64,000 nt of DNA from Streptomyces sp. NRRL S-118 (GCF_000716335.1 NZ_KL591008.1:55090-119089), one strand, 5' to 3'. Positions 25,474 through 33,826 are shown, counted from the first letter of the stretch. Made by a program: numbers and translations. Notes: a model not told the origin generated them from the sequence alone.

Positions 25474-26058
25474 ATGCACGGAACCCGCACGTCCCCGCGC
25501 TCTTACCTGGCGGAGGGCCCGCGCGTCGCTCTCCGGCACTTCACCTACGAGGACGCCGCGGAGTTCACCGCACGGGCCCGGGAGAGCAGGGAGCTGCACC
25601 GGCCCTGGCTGTTCCCGCCCGACACGCACGAGGCGTACGCCGTCTACGTCCGCGCCCTCATCGAGGACCGCGACCGGGAGGGGTTCCTGGTGTGCGAGCA
25701 CGAGGCGGGCGGGGCCGTCGCCGGGTTCATCAACATCAACAACATCGTCCGCGGAGGCTTCCTCAACGGCACCCTGGGGTACGGGGCCTTCGCGCACGCG
25801 GCCGGGCGCGGCCTGATGAGCGAGGCCCTCGGTCTGGTCCTGGGGTACGCCTTCGGGCCGCTGGGCCTGCACCGGCTGGAGGCCAACATCCAGCCGCTGA
25901 ACGCCGCCTCCCTCGCGCTCGTGCGCCGCGCCGGGTTCCGGCTGGAGGGCTTCTCGCCCGCGATGATCCACATCGACGGTGCCTGGCGCGACCACGAGCG
26001 CTGGGCGATCACCGCGGACATGGTCACCCCTGACACGGTCACCGGAACCGCCGGCTGA
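25474..26058 (+). CDS. RimJ/RimL-like GNAT acetyltransferase
   Basis: A 194-residue N-acetyltransferase of the ribosomal-protein acetylase subgroup. VALRHFTYEDAAEFTARARE is the N-terminal strand-helix. GFININNIVRGGFLNGTLGYGAFAHAAGRG includes the acetyl-CoA loop, and LHRLEANIQPLNAASLALVRRAGFRLEGF is the strongly conserved C-terminal motif. Substrates could be a ribosomal protein N-terminus or a small molecule. The start fits a leaderless TACCCT promoter. Confidence 0.9.
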   Translation: MHGTRTSPRSYLAEGPRVALRHFTYEDAAEFTARARESRELHRPWLFPPDTHEAYAVYVRALIEDRDREGFLVCEHEAGGAVAGFININNIVRGGFLNGTLGYGAFAHAAGRGLMSEALGLVLGYAFGPLGLHRLEANIQPLNAASLALVRRAGFRLEGFSPAMIHIDGAWRDHERWAITADMVTPDTVTGTAG

Positions 26059-26181
26059 TCCGGACGGCACCGGAACCGGCCCGCCCGCAGGCGCGGCGCA
26101 CGCGGCGGCCGGCGGTGGGGCGTCCCCTCGCCCCGCCGCCGGCCGTGGACCGGAGTGCGCGCCCCGAGCCGGGGATCCGGG

Positions 26182-26355
26182 TCAGTGCTTGAAGGTGTCC
26201 TTGCCCTTCTCCACCGCCTGCTTGGCGTCCCCCTTCATCTGCTCCGCCCTGCCCTTCGCTTCCAGGCTCTCGTTCCCCAAGACCCTTCCGGTGACCTCCT
26301 TCGCCTTCCCCTTGGCGCTTCGGCCGACGTTCTTCGCCTTCTTGCCGCTGCCCAT
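26182..26355 (-). CDS. CsbD-like stress protein
   Basis: A 57-residue, very hydrophilic Lys-rich protein: MGSGKKAKNVGRSAKGKAKE, then VTGRVLGNESLEAKGRAEQM and KGDAKQAVEKGKDTFKH. CsbD-family proteins are abundant under general stress (SigB control in Bacillus) but have no known molecular function. ATG at 26355 has GGAGG 8 bases before it. Upstream is an AT-rich stretch (about 26400-26435) with TTATAC and CTTTAT, likely its promoter. It lies downstream of gvpK on the same strand. Confidence 0.82.
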   Translation of the reverse strand: MGSGKKAKNVGRSAKGKAKEVTGRVLGNESLEAKGRAEQMKGDAKQAVEKGKDTFKH

Positions 26356-26445
26356 GTCCGTCACCTCCAGTCCGTTTCTGCCCCGTGCGCCGTCGATCAT
26401 GCGGGCATAAAGGTATAAATCGGACTAATTGCTTCACCGGTGTCG

Positions 26446-26868
26446 TCAGGAACCGTACGGATCATCCGGCGGCGGGAGCAGGGTACCGAGGGGGCCGAGG
26501 TCCAGGTTCAGGTCCGCCATGGTCAGCCCGTAACGGGAGCAGAGGTCCGCCATCCGGTCGTGGAGGATCATGAGCGTCGTCCCGAGGCGCTCCTCCTCGT
26601 CCTCGGTCAGGTCGCCGGCGTCCACCCGGTGCAGCGCCTGCCGCTCCATGAGCTGCCGCAGCAGTTCCACCAGGGTGAGGACCAGCTTCATCAGATCCCG
26701 CTCCACCGTGTCGGGGTCGGAGTTGATCCGGTGCGCGGGCACGGACGGCCGCCCGCCGCCGGGCGGCGGGAACTCGCGCGGTGGGGCCGGGAGCAGCCGG
26801 AAGGCACGGGCCGCCGCATCGGCCAGCTCCTGGTACCGGTCGACGGGCGGGCGGCGGTCAGGGGGCAT
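26446..26868 (-). CDS. gvpK: Gas vesicle protein GvpK, cluster 1
   Basis: A 140-residue gas vesicle accessory protein. The conserved core is DPDTVERDLMKLVLTLVELL, then RQLMERQALHRVDAGDLTED and EEERLGTTLMILHDRMADL, ending in LNLDLGPLGTLL, as in all GvpK proteins. The first 45 residues are a Pro-rich lead. GvpK is required for vesicle formation in several bacteria; its exact role is not settled. It is the last gene of cluster 1 and overlaps gvpS by 11 bases. Confidence 0.95.
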   Translation of the reverse strand: MPPDRRPPVDRYQELADAAARAFRLLPAPPREFPPPGGGRPSVPAHRINSDPDTVERDLMKLVLTLVELLRQLMERQALHRVDAGDLTEDEEERLGTTLMILHDRMADLCSRYGLTMADLNLDLGPLGTLLPPPDDPYGS

Positions 26869-27145
26869 GGCGCGTCGCAGGGGGCAGGGGGCCGCCGCGC
26901 CGGTCGTCCCACGGGGAGGGGTTCTCCGCGCTGACGGACACGATCAGCGCGCGCAGCGAGACGCGGACCAGGTCGATGTCGGCGATGGACAGGGTGATGT
27001 CACCGGTGACCACGACACCGCTGGTGAGCAGCCGGTCCAACAGGTCGATCAGGGCGATCTGCCGGCCGGTCGGCGCGGCTCGCTCCGCGGCCGTCACGGC
27101 TGCCGGACGCCCTGCGGCGGGGGGCCGCGCACCGGTGCCCGTCAT
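26858..27145 (-). CDS. gvpS: Gas vesicle protein GvpS (GvpA/J-like), cluster 1
   Basis: A 95-residue minor structural protein related to GvpA. The fold is visible in QIALIDLLDRLLTSGVVVTG followed by DITLSIADIDLVRVSLRALI, matching helix, strand, strand, helix of the GvpA family. A 28-residue Ala/Pro-rich N-terminal tail precedes it. ATG at 27145 overlaps the gvpL stop (ATGA), showing translational coupling. It shares its core with the 65-residue GvpS of cluster 2. Confidence 0.9.
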   Translation of the reverse strand: MTGTGARPPAAGRPAAVTAAERAAPTGRQIALIDLLDRLLTSGVVVTGDITLSIADIDLVRVSLRALIVSVSAENPSPWDDRRGGPLPPATRHAP

Positions 27146-28008
27146 CCCGCGGTCGCCTCCCGCCCCGTCCCGCCGGCCCCGTCGGCGGTGCCGGCGGGAT
27201 CCGCGGGCTCGGCGGCCGCGAAGGAGTACGGGGCCCAGGGGCCGGTGACCTCCGCGTGGACCACGCCGGTGCCCGCGGCCGCCTCCGCGACGGCGGCGCG
27301 GAAGGCGTCGGAACCGTCGGCGGGCACCAGATAGGCGTCGTTGGCGATGTTCTCGAACGGACCCTGGGCCAGCGGACCCTGCTGCACCCGGTGCCGGGTG
27401 TGTTCGACCGCGCAGGAGAGGGCGGCCTCGTGGATGCGCTCCGCCGCCGCCATGGCCGTGCCGTACGCGCTGTCCCGGGCGTGCCGCTCGTGCCTGCGCG
27501 TGCGCAGGTAGGCGCGGCCCGGGCTGAGCTCCGGATCGGGCGGCGCGCCACCTTCCGCCGGACCGTCCCCGGGCACGGCGCCGGCCGACGGATCCGCGGC
27601 CGGCGGCACGAAGAACACCTTCACCCCCCACTCCACGTGACCGGCGAGCCGGGCGAGACGGGGCGCGAACTCCTGCCGGCCCGCGGTCAGCATGGCGCGG
27701 ACCCCCGCGTCGTCCCGGTAGATCGTGGCCAGCCGCAGCGGCAGCACGGCGGTGCGCGCCGCCACCGCGTCGACGACCCCGTGGTGAGCCCGGGCGACGG
27801 CCTCCAGCCAGTCCAGGTGCTCCAGGTGGGCGGCGAGGGCCTCCTCGTCGAAGTCGTCCGAGGGCACGTCGCTGACCACCGCCGCCACCTCGCCGCCGGC
27901 GACCACGCGGACCGGCGCGTCATCGACGCCGCGCAGGTCCGCCACGTCGTCGGACAGCTCGGGCAGCGCCGGGACGACCCCGTACAGGTAGCGGACCGTG
28001 CCGCTCAT
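27142..28008 (-). CDS. gvpL: Gas vesicle protein GvpL (GvpF/L family), cluster 1
   Basis: A 288-residue protein of the GvpF/GvpL family. VRYLYGVVPALPEL is the first strand; HLDWLEAVARAHHGVVDAVA and VLPLRLATIYRDD are conserved in the N-terminal domain; HVEWGVKVFF and NDAYLVPADGSDAFRAAV lead to the family end GPWAPYSFA. A variable acidic loop (about 155-185) separates the halves. These proteins interact with GvpA and help assembly. ATG overlaps the gvpJ stop. Confidence 0.95.
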   Translation of the reverse strand: MSGTVRYLYGVVPALPELSDDVADLRGVDDAPVRVVAGGEVAAVVSDVPSDDFDEEALAAHLEHLDWLEAVARAHHGVVDAVAARTAVLPLRLATIYRDDAGVRAMLTAGRQEFAPRLARLAGHVEWGVKVFFVPPAADPSAGAVPGDGPAEGGAPPDPELSPGRAYLRTRRHERHARDSAYGTAMAAAERIHEAALSCAVEHTRHRVQQGPLAQGPFENIANDAYLVPADGSDAFRAAVAEAAAGTGVVHAEVTGPWAPYSFAAAEPADPAGTADGAGGTGREATAG

Positions 28009-28574
28009 CGCCCGCCCCCGGGCCTCCGGCGCTCGCGCTCAGGGTCGTCCGGGCGGTGGCGCGGGCGGTCCGGCGGATCCCGACGGGCCGGGTCCCGACG
28101 GGCCGGATCCGGGCGCGCCGAGCCCGGGCGTTCCGGGTCGGCGGGCCGGCCGACCGGGGCCTCCGGCTCGGTGCGCCCGGTGCGGCGGCGGCGCACGGGC
28201 GCCGGTTCCTCGTCCCGGTCACCGGCCGCCGGAAGCTCCTGCGCGCTGCGCAGCGCGGCGATCTCCTCACGCAGGCGCCGGTTCTCGTCGGCGAGCCCGG
28301 GCCGCTCGGTCGCGCGGGACGACAGCGACGGATCGTGCTCCCACCAGTCGATGCCCATCTCCTTGGCCTTGTCCACCGACGCCACCAGCAGGCGCAGCTT
28401 GATGGTCAGCAGCTCGATGTCGAGGAGGTCGATCCTGATGTCCCCGGCGATGACGATGCCCTTGTCCAGGACGCGCTCCAGGATGTCCGCCAGGTTGGAC
28501 GACGTTCCCTGCCCGTACGGGGACCCGGCGCGGGAGGGGAAGGAACCGAGGTTGGGGGAGAGGGGTTCGTTCAC
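28005..28574 (-). CDS. gvpJ: Gas vesicle protein GvpJ (GvpA family), cluster 1
   Basis: A 189-residue minor structural protein. The GvpA-like core (about 24-75) reads SSNLADILERVLDKGIVIAG, DIRIDLLDIELLTIKLRLLV, ASVDKAKEMGIDWWEHDPSL. Beyond it lies an Arg/Asp/Pro-rich tail of about 100 residues with DPARRD repeats, absent from the 108-residue GvpJ of cluster 2. The start is GTG at 28574 with GAGGA upstream. The tail is low in complexity and may be disordered. Confidence 0.92.
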   Translation of the reverse strand: MNEPLSPNLGSFPSRAGSPYGQGTSSNLADILERVLDKGIVIAGDIRIDLLDIELLTIKLRLLVASVDKAKEMGIDWWEHDPSLSSRATERPGLADENRRLREEIAALRSAQELPAAGDRDEEPAPVRRRRTGRTEPEAPVGRPADPERPGSARPDPARRDPARRDPPDRPRHRPDDPERERRRPGGGR

Positions 28575-28636
28575 GGTCGTCGTTCCTCACTTCAGCGGAC
28601 TCGGCGGACCCGGCGGATTCGGGGGACCCGGCGGGC

Positions 28637-29822
28637 TCAGCGGCGGGCTGCGGTGCGGCGGCGGGACCGCTCGGCGTCCGCGTCGTCCTCGTCGTCGTAC
28701 GCCTCGTCCTCCCCGTCCCGGTCGTCATCCTCCTCGTCCTCGTACCTGTCCTCGTCCTCGTACGGCTCCTCGTCCTCCGCGTCCGCGTCGTCCGCGTAGG
28801 GCTCGCGCCGGCGGTCGTCGCGAGGCGCGTCCTCGTCCTCGTCGTCCTCGTCCTCCTGGTCCTCGCCGGCCCAGTCCGCCTCCGCGTCCTCCTCGTCCTC
28901 CTCCGCGTGCCGGTCGGCCGTCCTCGGGCGCTCCTCGTCCTCGTCCTCCGGGCGCTCCTCGTCCTCCGGGCGCTCGTCGCTCGCTTCCGCCCGCTCCTCC
29001 TCGTCCTCCTCGTGGTCGCGCGTCACCTCGCCGTCGCGGATCTCCCCGCGCCAGCCCTCGGCGGGCTCGTCGCGGAGGGTGACGTACTTGCGGTAGAGCT
29101 TCAGGTCCAGGCGGGCCCGCCTGCCCTGGGCGCGCCAGATGTTGCCGGTCTTCTCGAACAACCCCTTCGGGAAGTACTCCAGGACCAGGAGCACCTTGGT
29201 CAGGTTGTCCCCCAGCGGGTGGAAGGTGACGGCTCCCTTGGTGGTGCCCTTGGCGCCCTCCGACGTCCACACGATCCGCTCGTCCGGGATCTGTTCGACG
29301 ACGCTCGCCTTCCAGCTCCGGTTGGACTTGGCGACCTTCACCTGCCACTGGGAGGTGGTCTCGTCGGACTTCTCCACATTGACGACACCCTTGGTGAAGC
29401 GGCCGAACTCCTGGAACAGCGTCCACTGGTCGTACGCCTCGCGCACCGGGACACCCACGTCGACGTCCTCGATCACGACGACGCTCTTGGCCCTGGTCTC
29501 GCCCTTGCTGCCCCCCCTTGCCGATCTTCCCCAGCAGGCCGGACACCTTGTCCTTCACACTGCCCTTGACCTGCGACATGGCCGTCGTGGCGAGGGCGCG
29601 GCCCGGAGAGGCGCCCTGGCCGAGTGCCTGGCCTCCCTTGGCCAGCGAGCCGAGGGTGGTGCCCAGCGGGCTCCCCTCGCCCAGCTTCTTCGTCGCGTCG
29701 CCGAGGCGCTCCCCCATGCTGGAGACGGCGCGTTCGGCCCGGGCCTCGAGATAGTGCTGCAGTTCTTCCTTGAGCCGGCTGCCGGCATCGCCGGCCAGGC
29801 CCGTACCTCCGCTGCCGGTCAT
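28637..29822 (-). pseudogene. gvpZ: gvpZ, SRPBCC gas vesicle cluster protein, frameshifted at a G7 run
   Basis: Two reading frames together make one protein of about 394 residues. The first, from ATG at 29822, encodes an amphipathic N-terminus (LKEELQHYLEARAERAVSSM) to SGLLGKIGKGG. The second, ending at 28637, begins KSVVVIEDVDVGVPVREAYD and is a SRPBCC domain (about 115-260) with QWTLFQEFGRFTKGV, followed by a long Asp/Glu-rich tail. Removing one G from the G7 run at 29517-29511 joins them as KIGKGGSKGETRAKS, which matches the layout of related proteins. As written, the first frame runs on into unrelated Arg/Gly-rich sequence to 28725. This may be a sequencing error, a true mutation or a slippage site. 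GTG at 29476 could start the second frame separately. ATG at 29822 overlaps the gvpY stop. Confidence 0.82.
29511..29517 (-). repeat. Homopolymer G7 run at the gvpZ frameshift
   Basis: Seven consecutive C on the plus strand (G on the coding strand). It is exactly where the gvpZ reading frame breaks, and six G would restore it. Confidence 0.9.
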
Positions 29823-30475
29823 CCCTCGGACCTCCTCTTCATCCGTGTCCGGCCCGTCTCCCGGTCACTTTCGTCCTCGCTCCTGCGGCCCCGGTCCGCC
29901 GAGGAGCGCCGCGGCCCGTCGGATCCGGCGCCCGCGCCCCGTGTCACCGGGTGAGCGGCGGCGATGACGGCCTTCTCGCTGCGGGCCTGGGCACGCTGCC
30001 GCTTGGCGGCCGGTCGGGCGGGGCGGCGCTCGGGCCGCTTGTCGCCGTTCTCCTCGCGTTCGTCCCGCGGCTCCGGTTCCTTGTCGCCGTTCTCCTCGCG
30101 TTCGTCCCGCGGCTCCGGCTCCTCGTCGCCGTTCCCCTCGCGTTCCTCCCGTGGTTCCGTCTCCTGGTCACCGGCGGCACCGGGCACCTCCTGGCGGAGG
30201 CTGAGGGTGCGCTGGTGCAGGGTGTCGGCCAGCCGGTCCGCGCGGGCGGCGACGGCCGACGCCGCCGCTTCCTTGCCGGCCGTGAGCAGTTCTTCGCGCA
30301 TCTGGTCGCGCAGGGTGCTCAAGGCGGGCGATCCGGTGATCTGGGACGTGACCTTCTTCGGGTCGATCTTCTTGCGGAGCACCCAGCTCGCGACCGCAAT
30401 GGCGACCTTGGCCTTCTTGGTCCGCCCGAGCACGTAGCCGCTGAGCAGCGCCGCGCCGGTCATCGTGTTCGACAT
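29819..30475 (-). CDS. gvpY: Gas vesicle cluster protein GvpY
   Basis: A 218-residue protein found at this place in Streptomyces gvp clusters. The N-terminus MSNTMTGAALLSGYVLGRTK has a hydrophobic, Gly-containing stretch and KVAIAVASWVLRKKIDPKKV a second helix. Residues about 50-90 are helical (LRDQMREELLTAGKEAAASA). The middle holds an acidic 14-residue tandem repeat (DEREENGDKEPEPR), and the end is Arg-rich. Function is unknown; it is not a shell protein. ATG at 30475 has AGGAGG about 11 bases upstream. gvpZ overlaps it by 4 bases. Confidence 0.85.
   Translation of the reverse strand: MSNTMTGAALLSGYVLGRTKKAKVAIAVASWVLRKKIDPKKVTSQITGSPALSTLRDQMREELLTAGKEAAASAVAARADRLADTLHQRTLSLRQEVPGAAGDQETEPREEREGNGDEEPEPRDEREENGDKEPEPRDEREENGDKRPERRPARPAAKRQRAQARSEKAVIAAAHPVTRGAGAGSDGPRRSSADRGRRSEDESDRETGRTRMKRRSEG
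30038..30163 (-). repeat. 42-base tandem repeat inside gvpY
   Basis: Three head-to-tail units of 42 bases encode three 14-residue repeats. Units 1 (30038-30079) and 2 (30080-30121) differ at one base; unit 3 (30122-30163) is diverged. The near identity points to recent duplication. Confidence 0.85.
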
Positions 30476-30497
30476 CGTCGGCAGTCCTCCTGACCCC

Positions 30498-30749
30498 TCA
30501 TGGTTGTCGGCCCTCGCGGAACCGGCGGATCTCGTCGAGCCGGTCGAGCAGTTCGTCCTCGCGCCGGTCGAAGGCCTCCTGGTCGATCCGGCCCGCGAGC
30601 AGTTCCTGCTCCAGGGCGGCGAGTTCGCGGAGCACCGGGCCTTCGTCGTAGTACTCCTCCTCGGCCGCTTCCGTGACGCGCCGCACCACCCATCCGACCC
30701 CGCGCACGGGAGCGAGCGGAAGGGTGAGGAGTTGAGTCAGTACGCCCAT
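30498..30749 (-). CDS. gvpG: Gas vesicle protein GvpG, cluster 1
   Basis: An 83-residue GvpG. LTQLLTLPLAPVRGVGWVVR is the family N-terminus, followed by RVTEAAEEEYYDEGPVLREL and a coiled-coil-like EQELLAGRIDQEAFDRREDE segment. GvpG is a minor assembly factor that binds GvpF/L. ATG at 30749 lies 25 bases after the gvpF stop. Confidence 0.94.
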   Translation of the reverse strand: MGVLTQLLTLPLAPVRGVGWVVRRVTEAAEEEYYDEGPVLRELAALEQELLAGRIDQEAFDRREDELLDRLDEIRRFREGRQP

Positions 30750-30773
30750 GACCTGGGCCCTCTCGTCGGCGTC

Positions 30774-31493
30774 CTAGACGAAGCTGTACGGGGGGAGCGG
30801 GCCGTGGACACGGAAGGAGAAATCCTCGCCGTACTCCTCGGCCAGTGTGGACTCACGCGCCACGAACTCCTGCTGCCGGGGCCTCTCGAGGAGGAAGGAG
30901 ACGTTGAGGAAGTCGTCCCCGACCGCCTCCGACGACTTGACCTCCCGGGCCAGCGGTCGCAGGGCCTCGACGATGCCGGACGCGAACGACTCGTGCCGGA
31001 CCCTGACCTCCTGGGCGACCAGTTCGCCGAGCGCCAGTTTCAGCTCCTGGCCCCCGCGCCCGGCCCGGATGTCGTCGTTCAGGCGCCGTGCGTCCGCCGA
31101 CTGCCGCAGCACCTCGCGGAGCAGGGCGTCCTCGTCGCACGAAACCTTCAGGTGGAACTCGGTGCAGCCCTCCAGGGCCCGCAGCCGCTCCTGGTACGCC
31201 TCCGCACGCTCCTCCAGGGTGTCGCGGACGGTGTCGTCGTCCGGCGCGACGGCGCCGAAGCGCAGCGGGAGCACGGTCGACTGGCCCATCAGGTTCTCGA
31301 GGACCGTCTCGTGGGCCAGCACGTCCCGGCGCTTGGCGCGCAGGCCGTCCGGTGCGTCGCTGACCACCGCGGCGAGCTCCGACGCCGACGCCTCCACCAC
31401 GCGCAGGGGCCGCGGTGGGTCACCCACCCCGGTCACACCGTCGAGGCGCAGGGGATGGCTCCCCGCCGTGATCGCGTAGACGTAGACCGACAT
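30774..31493 (-). CDS. gvpF: Gas vesicle protein GvpF, cluster 1
   Basis: A 239-residue GvpF. MSVYVYAITAGSHPLRLDGV begins the first alpha/beta domain; LRAKRRDVLAHETVLENLMG and VLPLRFGAVAPDDDTVRDTL are conserved; the C-terminal domain ends in FRVHGPLPPYSFV. GvpF binds GvpA and is thought to prevent its aggregation before assembly. It starts 6 bases after the gvpA stop, so it is coupled to the shell gene. Confidence 0.95.
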   Translation of the reverse strand: MSVYVYAITAGSHPLRLDGVTGVGDPPRPLRVVEASASELAAVVSDAPDGLRAKRRDVLAHETVLENLMGQSTVLPLRFGAVAPDDDTVRDTLEERAEAYQERLRALEGCTEFHLKVSCDEDALLREVLRQSADARRLNDDIRAGRGGQELKLALGELVAQEVRVRHESFASGIVEALRPLAREVKSSEAVGDDFLNVSFLLERPRQQEFVARESTLAEEYGEDFSFRVHGPLPPYSFV

Positions 31494-31499
31494 GGGAGC

Positions 31500-31952
31500 T
31501 CACTCCTCCCGGTGCCTGGGAGGCCGGCGGGAGGGCCGCGACCGCTCCCGTTCGACCGCTTCGGGCTCCTCGTCGGCCTGCTCGTCCCGGCCCTTGCGGA
31601 AGGAATCGGAGAACGCCTCCACCGCTCCGGTCAGCGCCCCCTTGCTCTTCCCCCGGGCGCCGCCCTCGGTGACTTCGCCGACCAGCTCGGTCAGCTGCGT
31701 CGGCTGCTTGCGGCCGGACTCCAGGTCGAGGCGGTTGCACGCCTCGGCGAAGCGCAGGTACGTGTCCACGCTCGCCACCACGACCCGGACGTCGACCTTG
31801 AGGATCTCGATGCCCACCAGGGACACACGGGCGAACACATCGATGACGAGGCCGCGGTCGAGTATGAGTTCCAGTACGTCGTACAGCGACGAGGAACTCC
31901 CGCCGCCGCCCCGTGCGACGGCGCCTCCGCCGCCCTGTGGCACCACCGTCAT
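31500..31952 (-). CDS. gvpA: Gas vesicle shell protein GvpA, cluster 1
   Basis: A 150-residue major structural protein. The canonical GvpA core lies at about 22-78: [57 protein letters not shown]. Canonical GvpA is about 70 residues; this one has a Gly-rich 20-residue N-terminal tail and a charged 70-residue C-terminal tail ([20 protein letters not shown] then an Arg/Glu-rich end). ATG at 31952 has GGAGGC upstream. Its core is almost identical to that of cluster 2 GvpA. Confidence 0.95.
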   Translation of the reverse strand: MTVVPQGGGGAVARGGGGSSSSLYDVLELILDRGLVIDVFARVSLVGIEILKVDVRVVVASVDTYLRFAEACNRLDLESGRKQPTQLTELVGEVTEGGARGKSKGALTGAVEAFSDSFRKGRDEQADEEPEAVERERSRPSRRPPRHREE

Positions 31953-32017
31953 GGTGCCTCCTCTCGCGGGACCCGCCTCGGAGGTGCGGTCCCGGTCGGC
32001 CCGCTCGGTGCGGGGTG

Positions 32018-32377
32018 TCACGTCCGCGGGTCGATCTGCCCCCGCGTGTAGCGACGGATCCGCTCGTACGCCATCAGCTCGCCCTCAGCGTCGAGAGTCA
32101 CTCGGTAGCTGGCCAGCACGCTGGTGGTCTCGGGGATCCGCTCGACCTCCAGGACCTCGACCTCGGCCTCCCACCCGTCCTCGGTGGGCCGGAGCGCCGA
32201 GATGGACTCCGGAGTTCTTCCCAGCAGCTCCGTCAGTTGCTCGGCGGCGAAACGCATCGCCTTGGGAGCCGACAGCCGCCGCCGGGGCGCGTGGCTCTCG
32301 TCGCGGCGCCCGTCGTTGCGGGGCTCGCCGCGCGCGTCGTCGGGGTGGGGTCCGCGGGCCTGTCGCTCGGAAGGCAT
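32018..32377 (-). CDS. gvpO: Gas vesicle protein GvpO, cluster 1
   Basis: A 119-residue GvpO. The domain begins at [20 protein letters not shown] and continues [56 protein letters not shown] polar 38-residue lead precedes it. In haloarchaea GvpO acts in gvp expression or assembly; in actinomycetes it heads the operon. ATG at 32377 was chosen; an in-frame GTG at 32389 is also possible. The upstream 32378-32440 stretch is AT-richer and holds a GCTGCA-N13-TGCAGC dyad that could be a control site. Confidence 0.9.
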   Translation of the reverse strand: MPSERQARGPHPDDARGEPRNDGRRDESHAPRRRLSAPKAMRFAAEQLTELLGRTPESISALRPTEDGWEAEVEVLEVERIPETTSVLASYRVTLDAEGELMAYERIRRYTRGQIDPRT

Positions 32378-32499
32378 CGCACTGCTCACCCACTGCCAAA
32401 GCTGCACAAAAGCATCAAATGCAGCATATAGGACTCAAGGCGTCGGAGCAGGACGGCGGAGAGGGGGCGCCGGTCCCCGGCCGCCCGCTCCGGGCCGCG

Positions 32500-32652
32500 C
32501 TCGTCGAGGTAGACCACGCGCTTGTCACGGGACCGGGTGCCCATCATCGCGCCAAACTGCGGCAGATACCGCTTGAGGAGATCGTGCTTGAACACACTGG
32601 GCAGCGCCTTGTCCGCCCAGTAGCCCCCGCCCGTACCCGATGACATCGCCAC
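32500..32652 (-). pseudogene. TcmP (three-Cys-motif partner protein) 5' fragment
   Basis: About 48 codons resemble the N-terminus of three-Cys-motif partner proteins: GGGYWADKALPSVFKHDLLK, RYLPQFGAMM, then RDKRVVYLDE. Intact proteins continue with a GxAGxGRY segment and run to several hundred residues; here the frame turns into unrelated sequence and stops at 32386. The family is usually paired with a three-Cys-motif protein in poorly understood accessory loci. The remnant abuts the gvpO promoter region. Confidence 0.55.
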
Positions 32653-32660
32653 CCCCAGGG

Positions 32661-32923
32661 TCTCGGAAGCGGCGCACCGGCACGGTTCTGCAGCGGGTCG
32701 GCCGCGAGCCGCTCGGGCTCGGCGCGGCGATCACGATGATGATGACCGAGCGCGGCATGATCGCCCCGGCCGCCAGCGGCAGCGTCCTCGCCGAGTTCGA
32801 CGCCATCCTCGTCGCCGTCGCGCCCGAGCTCGCCGGGCACGTCCAAGCCGTGAAGTTCGACTCGGACACCGGCCGCCTGGACGTCGCCCCCGACGCCCCC
32901 GCGTTCGGCACGAAGCTGCGCTG
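32661..32923 (+). pseudogene. DciA-like (DUF721) gene fragment
   Basis: Encodes GREPLGLGAAITMMMTERGM, a LAEFDAILVAVAPELAGHVQ segment and AVKFDSDTGRLDVAPDAPAF, the core of DUF721 / DciA-like proteins, which in bacteria lacking DnaC are helicase loaders. Both ends are lost. It is followed without break by 30 codons of another unknown gene tail (32924-33016, ending ALSAYGVAVY). A related, longer relic lies at 35376. Confidence 0.6.
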
Positions 32924-33127
32924 GACTCGACGGCGGTGGGCATCCACTCGGGCAACTCGGCCCTGCACCAACCGGTGCACGAGGCACTGAGCGCGTACGG
33001 GGTCGCGGTCTACTGACCCGGTTCCGTCACAGCCCGGGCGTGTCCGGACGCTCACGGTCCTCGCGCATCTGCGGGGCTGGGCCGGCCTCCCCTGTGCGGC
33101 GGAGGTCCGAGCCCAATCCACCGGATC

Positions 33128-33826
33128 TCAGCCCTTGGCGTACCAGTCGGTGTCGGCGCTCGCGGCGACCGAGGTGTACGTCTGGTGGATGCCCACCAGA
33201 GCCGCCACCAGCCGCGGGTCCCAGGCGCCGGCTGCCGCCCGGTACTCGTCGAGAATCCCCCGGTACACCAGCGGAGCCCGGCCCGACCCGTCCCGCAGGG
33301 TCAGCCGGCGCGGGCAGGTCACCGGGTCCTCGGCGAGGCCGGTGAAGGAACCGATGATCACGACGATGTTCCAGGGCATGAACACCGTCCACCACATCGC
33401 CCACCAGAACAACCGCCCGGCCGCCCCCTGCGCGGGGCGGCCGTTCGCGGGCTCGACGGTCCAGCGGGTGCGGCGGAACGCGAGGAGCGATCCGCGCCGC
33501 ATCCGTATGCGGCCGACGGCGGTGCCGGCCGGGGCGTCGATGCGGTAGACCGTCCGGGAGCCGGTGACGGATTCGGTGGTCACCCTGGCAAGCAGCTGGC
33601 CCCGCTCGTCTCCGGACCAGAGGACGAACTCGCGTGCCGAGCCGTGAGCGGGGAACGCGCCCGCTCCGTGGTCGCGCTGCAGCACGGCGACCGGACGCAG
33701 TGGCGCCCCGCCTTCCTCCTTCGCCACGATCATGATGGGCAGTCCGCCGTCGCGCGGCAGGTCCTTGTACGCGCCGCGCAGGCCGCCACGCGCGGTGTTG
33801 ACCAGTGAGTACGTCGTCGTCGCCAT
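33128..33826 (-). CDS. Hypothetical protein with one central membrane segment
   Basis: A 232-residue protein I cannot name. The N-terminal half is beta-rich (PIMIVAKEEGG, VAVLQRDHGAGAF, VYRIDAPAGTAVGRIRM); one strongly hydrophobic stretch, LFWWAMWWTVFMPWNIVVII, lies at about 150-170; the C-terminal part is soluble and helical. ATG at 33826 has GGGGAG 7 bases upstream, so I prefer it to ATG at 33853. It appears intact although neighbours on both sides are relics. Confidence 0.75.
   Translation of the reverse strand: MATTTYSLVNTARGGLRGAYKDLPRDGGLPIMIVAKEEGGAPLRPVAVLQRDHGAGAFPAHGSAREFVLWSGDERGQLLARVTTESVTGSRTVYRIDAPAGTAVGRIRMRRGSLLAFRRTRWTVEPANGRPAQGAAGRLFWWAMWWTVFMPWNIVVIIGSFTGLAEDPVTCPRRLTLRDGSGRAPLVYRGILDEYRAAAGAWDPRLVAALVGIHQTYTSVAASADTDWYAKG

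Noticed and set aside
28640..29040. Low-complexity CTC/CGTC repeats as a structural DNA repeat
   Set aside because: They are the codons of the acidic GvpZ tail and show no regular unit length.
28725..29480. The continuing first frame of gvpZ as a real C-terminal domain
   Set aside because: After the G7 run it encodes only Arg/Gly/Pro-rich sequence, while the other frame carries a clear SRPBCC domain.
30038..30163. Tandem repeats as a CRISPR array
   Set aside because: The units are adjacent without spacers and lie inside a coding frame.
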